64,000 nt of DNA. It comes from Amblyornis subalaris (taxonomy: Eukaryota > Chordata > Aves > Passeriformes > Ptilonorhynchidae). How positions within the stretch are numbered: the stretch's first letter is position 1; each line of letters starts with the position of its first letter. The stretch covers positions 8,136,935 through 8,200,934 of the forward strand of contig JACAXG010000007.1 of NCBI GenBank assembly GCA_018881555.1, read 5' to 3'. Below the pieces are notes generated by a model. That model ran no database searches. It saw only the letters and a program-made list of their open reading frames with translations, and was not told where the DNA came from. Positions 1-13,014 of the stretch are shown here, piece after piece. Both the position numbers and the translations under genes were made by a program.

Positions 1-2770
1 CATGCTGACTTGCTTATATTCATGTGGTTTCAGTCTCACAGATGTTCTGGAGGCTAGGACATGTAATATGGTTCCATAGTTTTCTAACCACAGAATATCC
101 AAAATATATAACCAGGAAATCACTTGCAGTCTGTGTGGGGTTTGGCAGATGGTATTTCTAAAAATGCAAATATCCAATATGGAGGTAGTGGAGAAGACGG
201 ATTTCACAAGGGAACAGTGTAACTCTTTATATGGAGTGTAAACTTTACACAGTATTCCAATATAGAACTGGTGAGCACTGTTAAAAAAGTTTCCAATGAA
301 TATTCATTTCAGTTTATAAACATATTCTCTTCAACTGTTTCAATGCCCTCTTTGTGTTTGCTTACTGTGCATGTTCTAGCTATTGCATTTACTGGCAAGA
401 ACGCTTGTAGAAACAGCAAATTTTAAGCAAGTATTAGAGAATATATATGGGTAATGAATTTTTCATTTGGAAATATAGGTGCCGGCATCAGGAATTCATT
501 CCAAAAGGTATCCTCATCCACTCTAGAGAGGAATGTATATGATCTGCGCNATCAAAACTAGCTTAGATTGAATTTTCACAACGACATGCACTAGCAGTGG
601 TCAGATGGGACAAAAATCGGAAAGTAGTGCGTTCTCCTGGTATGGAAGNTGCGTATTTTGGAAGAAAATTAGGATGGTGTGAGATACTGGCTGAGCTGCA
701 TTCTGATTTCTGCTTTGATACCAGTCAACCTGACACAGGAAAGAGAGAGGTACAGAGCAGAAGGGATGTCCCAGCCGAGGGGCAGCCTCTCAGCCAGCCT
801 GCTCAGGCTGTGCCCAAGGTTTTTCAGCTGCCAGAGCTGCACCGAGCATCTCTCCCTTCACTCTGTAGCACAATTTCGGGATGGAGCAGAAGAAATCCTG
901 TTTCCAGTGTGCTGTGCCCCTGGCAGAGCAAAAGGCACCACCTGGAAGGCAACATGGGGCACGCTGCCCACCATGAGCAGCACAAAGGATTTGCTTCCAG
1001 TTTTTGTGGCTGGTTGGAAAAATTCTGGGATGAGCAGAATGACCCTCAGCTCCTTATAGATGAAGGGATTTCTGCCACTGATGTTCCTCGCCTGGAAAGC
1101 TGTGTAGCTTCTAGTTCTGAGGGCTTTCAGAGCTAAATGGTAAATATGAAATATGAACACATGAAATATGTGACATATGAAAATTACTCGAGCCAAGTTT
1201 TGCTCACAGGGGAGCAGGGAATGACATGAAATCCTTGGTAATGATGATTAAGTTACAGACAACAGCAAGCACAGAGAAGACCAGGCAGACTTCTCATGAA
1301 GGAAGATTTCATATTACGTTGCGCAGCTGCAGTCACCATCTTAATATACCATAAAACATATAAACCCAAGTTCCTAACTGATGCAAGCAATTACTGCTCC
1401 ATCAAGCTAATTTACAGTGGAACTGAAACATATAATTCGCCTGGCAATTCTACCATAAACAGGCTAGATTCTATCCTAGTATAGACTACTAGGTTTATAA
1501 CCCATAAATATATTTACTAGGAAAAAATATTAGAACACAGAGCAGAGAGAAATACATGCCCTCCCATAAAATTTTTGTGAAGTTTAACAGATTAACAGAA
1601 ATAGAAAATTTTCTAAAAGCTTTTTTACACACATGCCAAGGCTTAACTTTATGTGCATGTGCACACATCTCAAGCACGCTACTCTGTAAAACATTTTAGT
1701 CACCTGATAGTGAGAATGTCAAATTTAATCAAGTTCTGCACCATTTTAAGGCTGGTGGTTAAGTTTAATATCTACTTCTTCTCTATTCTTTTTAGCCCTA
1801 ACTTTTGCATGGCTTTTCAATTCATTTTTTTGTCAAAGAAAAATCATAAAACAGAGGGGAAAAAAGTTATCTGTGTCTGAATTGCTGACTTTACTGAAGG
1901 GTCAGTTTCTTTCCAAGCCATATCAAGCCCTGACAGATTTCTGGCAATCTCAGTTCAGCTGAGAACAGCCAAGATAATGTGAGATGATCCAAAAGATTCC
2001 TGAAATATTAGATATGCCTGTATGTATATATATTTCAGACTAAATATTTTCATGAATNCAATCACATGAAAGAAAAAAAGATCCCTAACACATGAAAACC
2101 CAGCTTTACACATTTCAGACTCTACTTTTGAACCAACAAGTTGTATAGATTGGATTGTCTCTTTCTGAGTGGCTTGCATCCAGAAAACTGAGCTTACATC
2201 CCACATCTCATCAATAACATTTCACCTCATTGAAGGGACCACACACTCTGTTATAGTGGGAATCCACCTTCCCAGGTCAGAGGGCCTGATCCATGATCAN
2301 TGAGGTTCCTTAAACTGAGGTTATTATGCTAATTCCATTCCAATGTGGTAACTGTCAGTTTCTTCCAAAAGTGGAACAAAATATCGATACAAGTTCCTAT
2401 GTGCCTGTAATTAAACATGTCCTTTCTAAAATCTTGTCAGAAAAACCTGTGTGAACTTTTTCTTTATTCTTGTCATGCAAATAACGAGCAGCGATGGAAC
2501 AAAAGACTTGTGTACACCAGTAGCACGACTTTGGTGCAAAACAAATCTTCTTTCAGTTCATTAATTGTCATAGATGAGTGGATATTTTATTTACAGGAAG
2601 AAAATAATCAATTCATGAAGCGATGATTGCAAGTTACTGTATTTCCAAGCGTTAATTTCCAGTGATGCGCTATTCAGTTTTGCAGCAGCAACATCTGATG
2701 AAATTTCTAGCTCAATGTACCCCATGGCCCAGGTTCCTGGATTTCACACTAACAATCCATTTCTGATGCC
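1..2770. other. AT-rich unique non-coding stretch
   Basis: No gene is supported. The sequence is AT-rich apart from a GC-richer patch at about 740-1100. That patch is open in two overlapping plus-strand frames and one minus-strand frame, so base composition explains the open frames better than coding does. No recognisable protein domain or mobile element was seen. Confidence 0.6.
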
Positions 2771-2824
2771 AGTTAAGTCAGTGAGACTTGTGAGTTCAGT
2801 TAAGTCTGTGAGACTTGTGAGCTT
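2771..2824. repeat. 27-bp tandem duplication
   Basis: Two adjacent 27-bp units, 2771-2797 and 2798-2824, begin agttaagtc and share gtgagacttgtgag. They differ at only two positions, which indicates a recent slippage-type duplication. There is no sign of a longer array. Confidence 0.85.
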
Positions 2825-4994
2825 TCCTGGCCGTGGAGCACTGCTGGAGCTGTGCATCTCCTCAGACATAAACCCATATTACCAAATCACAGACCAGAAA
2901 CACACTCAGGTAATGCAGCAGTATTGTTCATGGGTGTGAAATGCATTATCTAAAGGAAGAACAGGCACAAAACCAAAATAATTTTGGGTCATAGAGTTAT
3001 TCTCTCTGAAACAGAATAAATTGTCATTAGCTTTTCAGTCAGAGACATGAGTATTTGTGACACTGAGCACAGCTTAAAATTTTCAGCCCTGCCTCATATC
3101 ACAGTATTGGAATTGAAACAAAGCTTTTAGTATTTTTTTTCTCAAGATATTTTACGGAAAGAAGGGCTGATCAATGTGAGAAGTTGAATAATCAGTACCA
3201 GCCTGACTCATGTGCTGCTGATGCAGTAAAGAAGGGTGGTAAAGAGTTACTTAAATTCCATCAAACATGATTTTCCTATGACTTACTGCACTTTTGGTCT
3301 AAAATAACACAGCTGGACTTTTTGTGAAGTTTCCCTTTTTAGACTGCAACTGATAGANTAACCCAAATATGGATCTAAATGCTTTTTCTATGGGTTCACA
3401 CCATTAAAATAGAAATCAGTATCTTACACTAGGAGTTTTCTTTCCAGTGTATTAAAGGCAGAATATGTTTTCTTCCATAATTTTGAAAGCAAGTGTTTAT
3501 GTTTTCCCATTTACAAAGTGCAGAAAGACACAACGACTTTCATTTCTGAATGGATGAAGAGAAGCCAAACACAAAACAGCACCAAAGCCCTGTTCTTCCT
3601 GCAGTCAATGGCAATGCACCTTGTAAGAGCATGATCACAGTCCAGAGAAAAGAATCTCTGATGTTTTCCCCCAAAAGTCATCAGCAGAGACCTGGGTACA
3701 AGCAACTGTGGAACAGCAGAAATATGTGAAGTGCTTAAAACTGTGAGCACTACTTAGAATCAGAATACACCACTTTTCACAGATCTGAGACCATACCACA
3801 TTCTTATTTTCTTCCTGTGGGAGGTCAGTGTTTATACAGCGGATGTGTCTGCCAGGAAGAACATTTTTGCACTTGCTCTTCTTCCAGTTGCTAATCTGCA
3901 CGTTCATTTGCCTCTGCCTGAAGAATGACCCGTCTGAGCATTTCCAGTGTTGCTGGCAGTAGACCCAAACATTTTCACAGAATCACAGCATTTTGCAGGC
4001 ACAGGATGGAAATTTTACCTTCCCCTGATTTGCCTTTNCCGCTGCACCAGGATGTGGCTGCCTTCTGTCCTGTCCTGGCTGCTAGACTGGCTTTTGGAGG
4101 CAGGGTCTGAAACTGCAGGAACCTTGACAGTGGAGGTGTGCCCTGCTCTGACCAGGAGGCTGAGACCCAGCTTTCCTGACTGCTGCCTTGGTTTCTCACT
4201 TCTGGAGAAGTCCCTGTGTCCCCTCGCGATCCCCAGTTTGGCTGTGTTGGCCCGAAATAAAATTGCTCTCCTGCAGCATCATGCTGGTGTTTCTACAAAT
4301 GCTCATAAAGCACTTTGTTATCCCTGGCAATAAGCTGGAGGAGAAACATAATGCCTCATCATTTATTTTGCATTTGTTAAGCTTGCCACAGTCTTGTCTT
4401 TGCCTTGTGTNAGGAAAATAGCAAGATAACTAAACAGTGGAGTTCCCTTTTAGGGATATTTCCTGGAGTAATTCAATATNCATTATTCCATGCCACGTAT
4501 TTTATTCCAAATTTAACCAGAGTGCAGAAAGAAATGAAAGGTCAAGGTGGTCTCTCCTCCAGATTTGCATGAGCTTGAAGCACGGACAAAAAAAGCAAGA
4601 CCTTAGTGTGCAACTTACCCCCCAAACTCAGGTTTTATCTTGTTTTAGTGGAGCTAACAAGTGTTGGATGCAAAACAGAGGCAAACCAGCCTGTTCAGGT
4701 CTTTTCCCTCATGCCTTCCCCAATGGGGAAAAAAAAAAAAAGGAATAAGAAAGAGGTGTATTAACTTCTCTCCCTGGTTCCTGAGCACCCCTCTGCAGCC
4801 AGTGTGTCACAAGAAGCATCCGCTGCTGACTTCGTGGCCATGCTGGAGCCAGCAAACTGCAGCAGCTGCACAGCCAGGAGCTTGATGGCACACACTGACT
4901 TTTCTGAAGGATCCTGCAGACACTAAGCTACTCTCACAATATCTGAGACTGAAACTCATGGCTTTTACCCTGGCTTGGTGAGTGAAAACGAGAA
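2825..4994. other. Unique non-coding stretch
   Basis: No gene or clear mobile element is seen. A GC-richer patch at about 3930-4250 carries short open frames on both strands. A run of A lies at about 4730-4742. The words cacagaatcacag near 3977 resemble the tip of a CR1 element, but the following bases do not continue the match. Confidence 0.55.
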
Positions 4995-5050
4995 CCTGCG
5001 CNGCGCCGCGTCTTGCCGCCGCTCTCCCTAACCCTGCGGTTTGCGGGGAG
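4995..5050. other. Isolated CpG-rich burst
   Basis: About 55 bases packed with CG dinucleotides (gcgccgcg, gccgccg, tgcgg, tgcgggg) sit abruptly within AT-rich flanks. It is much shorter than a usual CpG island. It could be the core of a conserved element or a fragment of an island. No TATA or splice context supports a gene start. Confidence 0.4.
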
Positions 5051-6388
5051 ACCTTAATGGAGTGTTTCCTGGTTTTCTAATGTTTGTTTGGGGTTTTATT
5101 CTCACACATCCCAGGAGGTACAAGTTGAAGGAGGCATTGTGAGAGACTGCAGCCAAAACTCCATCTTGATAACATTTTTATGNGGGTGAAACTACAAAGA
5201 GCAACTCAACAGCTGCCAGCAGGGCTGTGTTAGCCTGAAAGAATCACCAGAAGCAGGCGAGTAACATTCATGCTGAAAATATGATTGATCACTTCTTCTT
5301 TTTCCTGCAACTCTGCCCTGGTACAAATCCAGTCTCGGTGAGAAGTGACTTCAACTAGGGCTGAGTTCAGTCTTCAGAGGCAGCTGCACTTATTTCCACT
5401 AAAATCACCGGTTCACATACCAAGCCCAGGGCAAAGCTGAGGGCTTGCAAATGGCAAGTTGCCCCGGTCTTCAGTTTGCATAAAAGTGACAGAAGCAGAC
5501 ATTGGTCATTTTTCGAATTCCATCCAAAAGACAAGTCAATTCANTTATGGGTGTGCCAACAAGCTGAGGTAGTTAACTGTTCACTTGGTGCTTAGAAAAT
5601 AGGGCACNCTGCTAATAAAGGTCACTCTACCTTTGTTTCAAGAGGAGCGGAGGGATTTTCCAGGCAGGTAAAGGGCTGAATCTCTGTACATGCCACTCTG
5701 ATCAGGATTTACACTAGGAGAAAGCGNTGCCAAAGTTAAGGATACTAAAGGGATGTGCAACCACAACTGCCCTTTGTTTGACATGCTGATTTGCCCCGAT
5801 CACAGGTACCGTATATAACTTGCGTAAGAGTACATTTACGTAATTTGCTTAATTTAACATCTTGTTTGCGTTTCAAATATCCACCAAAGCATTTGCCTCT
5901 GAGTAGGGTTTTTATATAAAAAAAAAAAAAATAGTATAGAATATGGGAAATATATTAAGACCTTTTTCTTAATTCTTTAACTTCCCTTGCTGCTTACAGG
6001 AATTAAGTATGGAAACAACATCTGTGTAATATTGTGAAGGATTTCAAAAGGGCTCCTCAAAAAGGGCTGACACAATCNTACTCCTTTTAGAAGAGGATAT
6101 GAAATGAATTGCTTACTTTGGCTATTACATGCACTCCCTTCCCCCCAGCAGCAGAGCCAAGAACTAGTGGCACGTCTGAGAATTTTTTTTATGGGGAGTC
6201 CTTCAAATATTTTTGACTGTTTGCAATAAGACCTAAGAGAGGTCCCCTCCCATAAACATAACAAAGGAAATTGCTACACTAAAGCCCCACTTAAGTGAAT
6301 GAATAATAGATTAATAAAAACTTATGATTAATTATTTACATCATGTTTTGCATATGACCCTGACAGATGAAAAGGGTAAATGAGTAAA
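5051..6388. other. AT-rich unique non-coding stretch
   Basis: There is no gene or recognisable transposable element. A poly-A run at about 5919-5931 lies within a TA-rich patch. The sequence otherwise looks like ordinary bird intergenic or intronic DNA. Confidence 0.55.
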
Positions 6389-6402
6389 ATATATATATAT
6401 AT
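6389..6402. repeat. Short (AT)n microsatellite
   Basis: Seven AT dinucleotides in a row lie in AT-rich surroundings. Confidence 0.8.
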
Positions 6403-9400
6403 AAACTTTAAAAAAATCACAGACACTTGTTAAACCTTAATTAGTTATCCAAAATTAATAATATTATTCAGTCTAGTAGATATTAGGCATCAGCAGATAC
6501 CTATCAGCAGGAAACGTCATTTGACAGTAGGCAACACCTGCATCAATGAAAATATAAATGGATGCTGCCCTCCCCTCCTTCCTGTGTAGATAGTGAAAAT
6601 ATTAGCCAGAACAGATCATCTGCCCAGAGTCTTATAACACTGCCCTTGAGAAGGCAAATACCTCCACTTTGGCATATAAACCAAGGTATGTTCCCAAAGT
6701 AATTAATTAAAGTCTTAATGTCAGTATGGAGCTTGATTTGAGTTTAGCTTGGCTTTAAAGATCACCTTAATAACACTTTCAGAACTTGCCTGGGCCTAAT
6801 TACATTTGTTTTGTATGAGCTCTGAGGTTAGTCATGTGTGAACACACAAAAACAACACCTTTCTTCTACTTTCCAGAAATATTCTAATTGTTTTCAAGTG
6901 AGGAGTTTGCCTAAAAAGAGTACATGTCTTTTTGAATCGAAAGACCACAGGATGATTTGGGATGAAGCTACATGTTACGTAAAGACTCTTCCTTCCTTAG
7001 GGAAGGTAACCATGAAGTTCCCATCGACTTGTAATTAGAATGACAGGTCACAGTGCTCCCTTCTAAGAGAAGGCATTGGCAAATGCTGTGTATCTGGGGT
7101 AGGTAATGTGTGTCTCTCTTCTCCCCCACTTCGGGCATGCCCACCTGCATGACTGGCTGCTCCCACAGCTCCTTTTATCCCAAGTGAGCCTCGCTGCACC
7201 CAACCCTTATTGAGCAGCCGTCTCCTAGCAAGAGTAAATACAGACATTTCAGGACAGAGTCTTGCAGAGGGGACAGGACACCAGCATCCTGTGGACTCAG
7301 ACATAAGAGCAGCTTCTGCAATAGGTTATATCACTTTGTCAGGTAGCTACTCATAAAGACATACTCATCATAAAATTACCACGATGGCAACTCCACCTGG
7401 AGACTGTTGCATTTACAGTTGGACCAAACTGTCCAATATAGCTCTTTAAATAAAAAGCCTGGCCTTCTGCAAATGGGGAAAAACAACCAGAGTTGTGCTG
7501 TAAAGATGCACATTCAAAATTTTTAGGCATTTTGACCAGCTGCACTTGAAATTCCATAGATGTGAAACATGATGCAAAACCAAATGAAATACAGACTTCC
7601 TTCCGAGCTGAGGATAACTCTGCAGAGAGTTTTTGTCCTCCCTGAGGACAGGGGAGGGCAGACCTGGAACAGGGTAAAGAAGTGTATCTTTTCCAGGAGC
7701 ATTCCATCAGCTGCCGTGCAGCTCTGCACCTCTGGTCCCGTCTCAAGGACCATCCCTACTTAACACCAGGCACTACTTAATGTCTGGAAGAGCCATGGTG
7801 GTGAAGCTCTCATAAGACAAGGTAAGACAAAGTTCCTGTACCCTGATTCTCCATGCCTCTCCTTCAGTTCTAAGCACTGGAGTCTGGCCCTTAACTTGCC
7901 ACTTTGGCAGGAGCACTGGAGTTCACTAAAAAGATTATTTGCAGCAAGAATATTTCAATGCACCAAGCCAGAATCCAACAACGCTCTTCCAAAATAATGC
8001 TGTCTAGTAAAATCAACCAGCTGAAAGGCATTTTGCACAGTATCAAAAATGTAAATAGAATGGACAGTTGGCCCATTATTATGCATTTGTATGTATATAT
8101 AGTCACTGGGCAAATCCAAAACACACATGTAGTTTAGAAAATAAAACAGATGTATGTAAAAATGGATTGTTTTATAATAATTTGTCTGTACAATTACGGT
8201 GCTATTGTTCCTGCATAACAAGAACCGACCAGGAAAGAGAGGGTGGCTGTATTCTCACAATGATGTTTTAAAACTCTGTGCTTGCTCTCATGAATTTCTT
8301 ATTCATAGAAAGAGTCCCCACTGAAGCCAGCAAGACTAAGTCCTCCAGGATCAAGCCCTGAAATTGTGCTTTAACAGAATTTGTAAACCTCCAGTATATT
8401 TAATCTCCCATATCTAAAAATTTCCCAATAGTATCACAAATACTTTATGAAAAATAAATATTTAGACAAGTGTAGAACCTATTTAACATTGATTTTTTTC
8501 TTTTCATTACAACTCATCTAATGTCATAGGCTGATTAGATCAGCCCGCATACAAGTCAACAAAGCTTGCAATCATCTAATTTATCCTCAGGGTACTAACT
8601 TCTAAAATTGTAGCATTTGGGAATTAAATGTAAATAAAATGCTTTCGATTTTCCAGTCAACATGCAACCACTCATTTCAAAAGATAAAAGTAGTCTGAAT
8701 ACTAAAAAAAAAAAAANAAAACCAGAAGAGCGCCAGCAGTATGATCAGAGGACTTTTTCTTCACTGGCACCAAGGACTTACGAAGCAGCAGCCAAATCAG
8801 GCAGAAAAGCGGGGCAGGACGTCGGCCGTGCCTTTTATCCACAGAGCCTTTCAAGGGAATCGTGGTACACTGCCATAAACTGCATCCACAGCGCGGATGC
8901 ATGTCCAGACACATGATTGCAATCAGGTACTTGGAATAACTTCTCCGTCAGCAGCCTGTGAAAGGCTGGCCAAGGCAGCATTCAGGCACTGAACTGCTGC
9001 AAGGGTTTGAGCCGCTTTGCAGCCTTCTCCTTGGGAGAGAGCAGCCCTGCACCCAGCAGAGCAAGGGGATGGCCAAACCTCCGGGACCAGAGCTGCCACA
9101 NCAGCTGGGATGCTCAGTGCCTTTCCTGCTGGCAGCTTCTGCCATCTGATGGTCCCGGGGATGGTTCCAGGTTGGAGGTGCTCACATGCAGCTTGTGCAG
9201 GGTGGGATGAGGCTCTGGATTGGCATCACTCCTCCGAAATGATGATGCCGTTGGTTGCAAAGGAGAGCAAGCAAAAGGTCGTGTAATGTGGAAAAAAACC
9301 TCCTCCGGGGCCCTGAGGCAAAATGTCCTAGAGTCAGAAGCCCAGATAAAAAAGCCAAAGAAGCCTTTGAGCCCAGAAAAGGATTAAATGGATTTATTGG

Positions 9401-11270
9401 GTCCAAAGAAAAGCCAAGCAGAAACAAGAAAAAAAATACACTGTCTTGGTCTCCTCAGCTCAGTGCTATTCAAGAGAGAAGAAATATGAGTTACAATGAA
9501 CTGGGAAAGGATTTTTCTGAGTGTGTGATAGGAAAAAATACATTGTTCATGCTTATTTTATATTGTCCAATAAGCCAGTCTGGGAAACGAATAGCCATAT
9601 AGATTTCTGTATATTCACAGAAAGGCAAAGTGGGGCAGTGGGGAGACTGCTTCAGCCACCCATTACAGAGGCTGTGCTGGAGAAACAGTTCTTTCACATT
9701 ACCTTGTCAGTGGTCATTTTCTGCCACACAGCATTTGGGTAAAGGCTGTCTTACCACAGAGAGAGAGCCACAGAACTGCCCAAATCCTGATTTCAGCTGC
9801 AGTGTTGCATGTGCTAATGAATGCAATATAAATAGCTTTTCTGTTTCTCTTACAATCTCGGTGCTTCTTGGGTATCAATAAAATGGCCATGATCCCCACT
9901 TCTGAGAAAATTCACCTTTGAAATGAGTGCTTGTATGCAGGCATTCTCTTTATTTATGTTTGTATTTAACTTTCACTTTTTTAATACTCTAAGCCTGCTT
10001 ATCTGTAGGAGACACTTTAATAATCTGATGTGAATAATACTGATACCTAAGGATGGACGGAAATTCATGACACCTATTTTGTTATTCAAAAGTAGGTGCT
10101 GAGACTGTGCATTTCTTCTAGTGTAATCATTTATTTGTTGGAAGAATGGTACAATATAAGCCTCCATTTCTGTTTAAATTTCAGCTGAAGATCGCAAAAG
10201 ATTAATAAAGACAGACTTGCCACTAATTTACCAGAAAGTGTCATAAAGAGAACTTTGTAAAACAGTAGAAGTTGCTCTGTGGCACTCAGTACCAGATCTG
10301 CAGTAAAATTTTCATTCACTCCTATGGAATATTTTCTTTATTTTTTTTGGTTTTTCCCTCCAGAATATATACAGCCTCATCATTTCTGCTGTGCTTTCAC
10401 ATTGGTACAAATATTTTACTGGTGTAAAACACATTTGTGTGTCTCCAAGTATCTCTTTCTTGCCTTCTTCGGCCTGTTCCTCTTTCAAAGCATGAGCNGA
10501 GACTTGTTATGGAAGAAATGCATGTCCCCACATCTTTGTATATTCAAGGCCACGTCTGTTTGCAGCAATTTTCTGACACGCTGCACGGTCACGTGCTTAT
10601 TTCCCCATTTTCAACTTTATGTAATCCATTTCTATAAGAATGAATATCTGGACCATGAACTCTCCTTTATCAAAGCATACATTTGTGGGCTGTGATATCT
10701 CTGAGTACACAGATACCTGATTAGGTAACGTGTTTGCGTTCGGGCTGTTTGTGCAGCTATCGAGCAGCAAGAGCCACTGAAGCACCGTCGCAGAGTGCCA
10801 AATTTGCTGAAGCCTGAGAACCCTTTATGGCCTCAGATAGCAACGCTTTGGTTCCTGCTTGTGTGCAGAGCAGATAAATCAGTTGTTGTGGTGTTCTCCA
10901 TCACCAGTCAAACAGAAATCATTTTGCCATTACATGGCTTTAGCAGCAGGGAGTGTGCATCAGGATTGCCTCACTAACCTAAACGAGAACGATTGAGTCT
11001 GATCCTCCTCTTTTTTTTCCTCTTGTCTGTGTACTTAGACCTATGAAAAATGGATATAAAAGGGTTCATACCCACTCTGTGTGTAGTATGCAAAGCCACA
11101 TGTGTGCAGCATGGGAGACATGTTACCCTGGAAGCACGTCTGTCTTCACTTGTGTGATTGACTCATAAAAAATGCNGTCTTTGAAGAGGTTCAATAATTA
11201 ATTTTTTTCCTTAAAAGATTTCCTTAAGTCCTAAAATAGCTTAAAATTTCAAAGTAGCTTTTGCTTTCAT
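6403..11270. other. Unique non-coding stretch
   Basis: No gene is supported. A poly-A run lies at about 8704-8720. Small GC-richer patches (7050-7300, 8980-9200) have short open frames on both strands. No CR1, LTR or DNA-transposon signature was recognised. Confidence 0.55.
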
Positions 11271-11320
11271 CGTTTTTTTTCGGGTTTTTTTTCTTTTTTT
11301 CCCCTTTTTCTCACTAGAGA
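11271..11320. repeat. Polypyrimidine low-complexity tract
   Basis: A run of T blocks broken by short C and G blocks, on the plus strand. It is not followed by an AG acceptor with any open exon that I can defend, so I treat it as low-complexity sequence rather than a splice site. Confidence 0.6.
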
Positions 11321-12329
11321 CAATCAAAAATGTAAGAAAAAAACTTCAGCAAAGTATTTTCTACCGTGCCATGCTCCTCACGGACTTTCCCCATTCCTTT
11401 TCACTCCACCTCAAAGGAATAATTACCTTCTCAAAAATGTTTTTCATTTTGGCTGGGAGAAGACATAGCATGTTCTTAATTAAGGAAGTGTTATTAAAAT
11501 AAACTTTTCTAGGAAAATGTGCATAGGGTAATATATAACATAATTAGAAAAATNCTTTTTCTTCATTTGTTTTTTTCAAAAATGGCTGACTAAAAACTTT
11601 GCAGCCAACTTAAGTATCAGCTCTATCTTCCCTTTCTGTTCTCATCCTCCTCTTGGGTATCCTCACTTNTTCAGCTCTTTGTTTTCCTCAAAAAGCAGTT
11701 TCCTATCTTTTGCTACTTCACCTTCTACCTTGATTGCCTCTAAATTTGCATCCAGAAAAAGTATGGATATTTTTCTTTCGATCAATATGTGTCTCCCAGG
11801 TTGGAGACTTGCCTCTAACACTTGCTGGTCACATAATTTTTATGCTTCATTGTTCTCTCTGATTCTATTGCACCTATTACAGCTGCATCCACAGGTACAG
11901 AAATTCCAAGGTTTCATTTAAATGTAAGTCCTGCCTCANGTGTTTTCTTCCACCAGGTTTTCAGCCCAGAATCTCTATTCTAACCTGTGTTACTTTAAAA
12001 CCACTGGCGTGCTGTCGGCTTTCTTAATGGCTTCAGCTTTGTGCTGATTTCTTTTCTGAAGTCTGAACTCCTCATCAGTAACTGGGGGTTGAAGTTTATG
12101 GAAACGTTATATTTTGTGCAAATCTTGTATTAGCTGGGCCCTGGGGAAGCTTCAAACCACCCAGCAAACGCTGTGTTTCCTCCCGTAAAATGCAATTGAA
12201 CTGTAACTCTTTCCTCTTGTGCTGTCTCATTAACTTCAAAATATTGCTTCATCCTCTGTGTCTGTGTTGGCCAGGTCTCTCTATAAAATGTTATCAAAAG
12301 GCATCAGTTTTTCCAATATTCTCTGACAT
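11321..12329. other. Unique non-coding stretch leading into a candidate conserved element
   Basis: No gene is seen. From about 12000 onward the texture changes: fewer homopolymers, more balanced composition, and motifs such as ctcattaac and aaaatattgc. This may be the left flank of the candidate element at 12330-12760. The impression is textural only. Confidence 0.35.
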
Positions 12330-12760
12330 GCTGTCAGCATAACTGAGCGAGTTGCATTATTCAAACCTCGCGGTAAGCGCCGCTCGGGTGGAAGCGGCAG
12401 GCAGAGCGGTAGGTCGTGTCACACCAAAACAAAGTGTGAGTGGTGGGGCTCCCTCCCTCCGAGGAAAAAAGGCACAGGCCCTTATTTTTGCAGGCAGTAC
12501 ACCTGGCAGATTTTTGTTTCTAAAGTAGCCGTGCGCTGATTCTGTGACAAATATCGGGGTTGGCTTGTTTGCTGATGATAGGCCTCATCGAACAGTAACA
12601 CTGCTTCGGAGAAAGCAGCGCAAGTCCCAGTGTTAGCTTTAAGACATTTGGACCTGTGATAACTTGAAATTAACGAGCTGCTCATTATTAATACATTTTG
12701 AAGACTGTCTACAAATGCCTTTTGCTTTTTCGCTCCCTATATAGAGCTGCGTTTCAGCTA
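12330..12760. promoter_or_regulatory. Candidate conserved non-coding element
   Basis: A CpG-rich stretch (about 12367-12420, with cgcggtaagcgccgctcgg) is followed by balanced unique sequence. Homeodomain-type A/T cores taacgag and cattattaat lie at about 12671-12692. The region has no repeat signature and no sustained open frame. The mix of retained CpGs and homeodomain-like cores is typical of developmental enhancers, but conservation is inferred and not tested. It could equally be an unconserved GC patch. Confidence 0.3.
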
Positions 12761-13014
12761 ATATCTTCCATTGTCTTCTACTGTACCACACAAGTATACT
12801 GTCATTTTTATCTTTTCTTTAATCTTCAACTGAAAGTTTAATAAGCACGCTGATAAACCTGTTTATTGTAAGTTCTAGCACGTTCCCAAGTCAGTTTTAA
12901 ATAAGCTGTGGTGCCCAGGAGTAAACAAAGGTTTTAGGATAGATTGATGGAGGAGATTGGTGCTGCACCATAACACTGATGTCGGGTACTTCGCCATTTG
13001 TCACAATCCCAAAT

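Noticed and set aside
597..1136. 179-codon plus-strand open frame
   Set aside because: The same bases are also open in another plus frame and on the minus strand, no domain is recognisable, and there is no splice or promoter context. An exon cannot be fully excluded.
2771..2824. CRISPR-like or longer tandem array
   Set aside because: There are only two adjacent units with no spacers, and the DNA is clearly vertebrate.
3970..4040. CR1-like 3' tip (cacagaatcacag)
   Set aside because: Only about a dozen bases match, and the following consensus blocks are absent.
11271..11320. Splice acceptor polypyrimidine tract
   Set aside because: No AG followed by a defensible open exon. The tract is simple low-complexity sequence.
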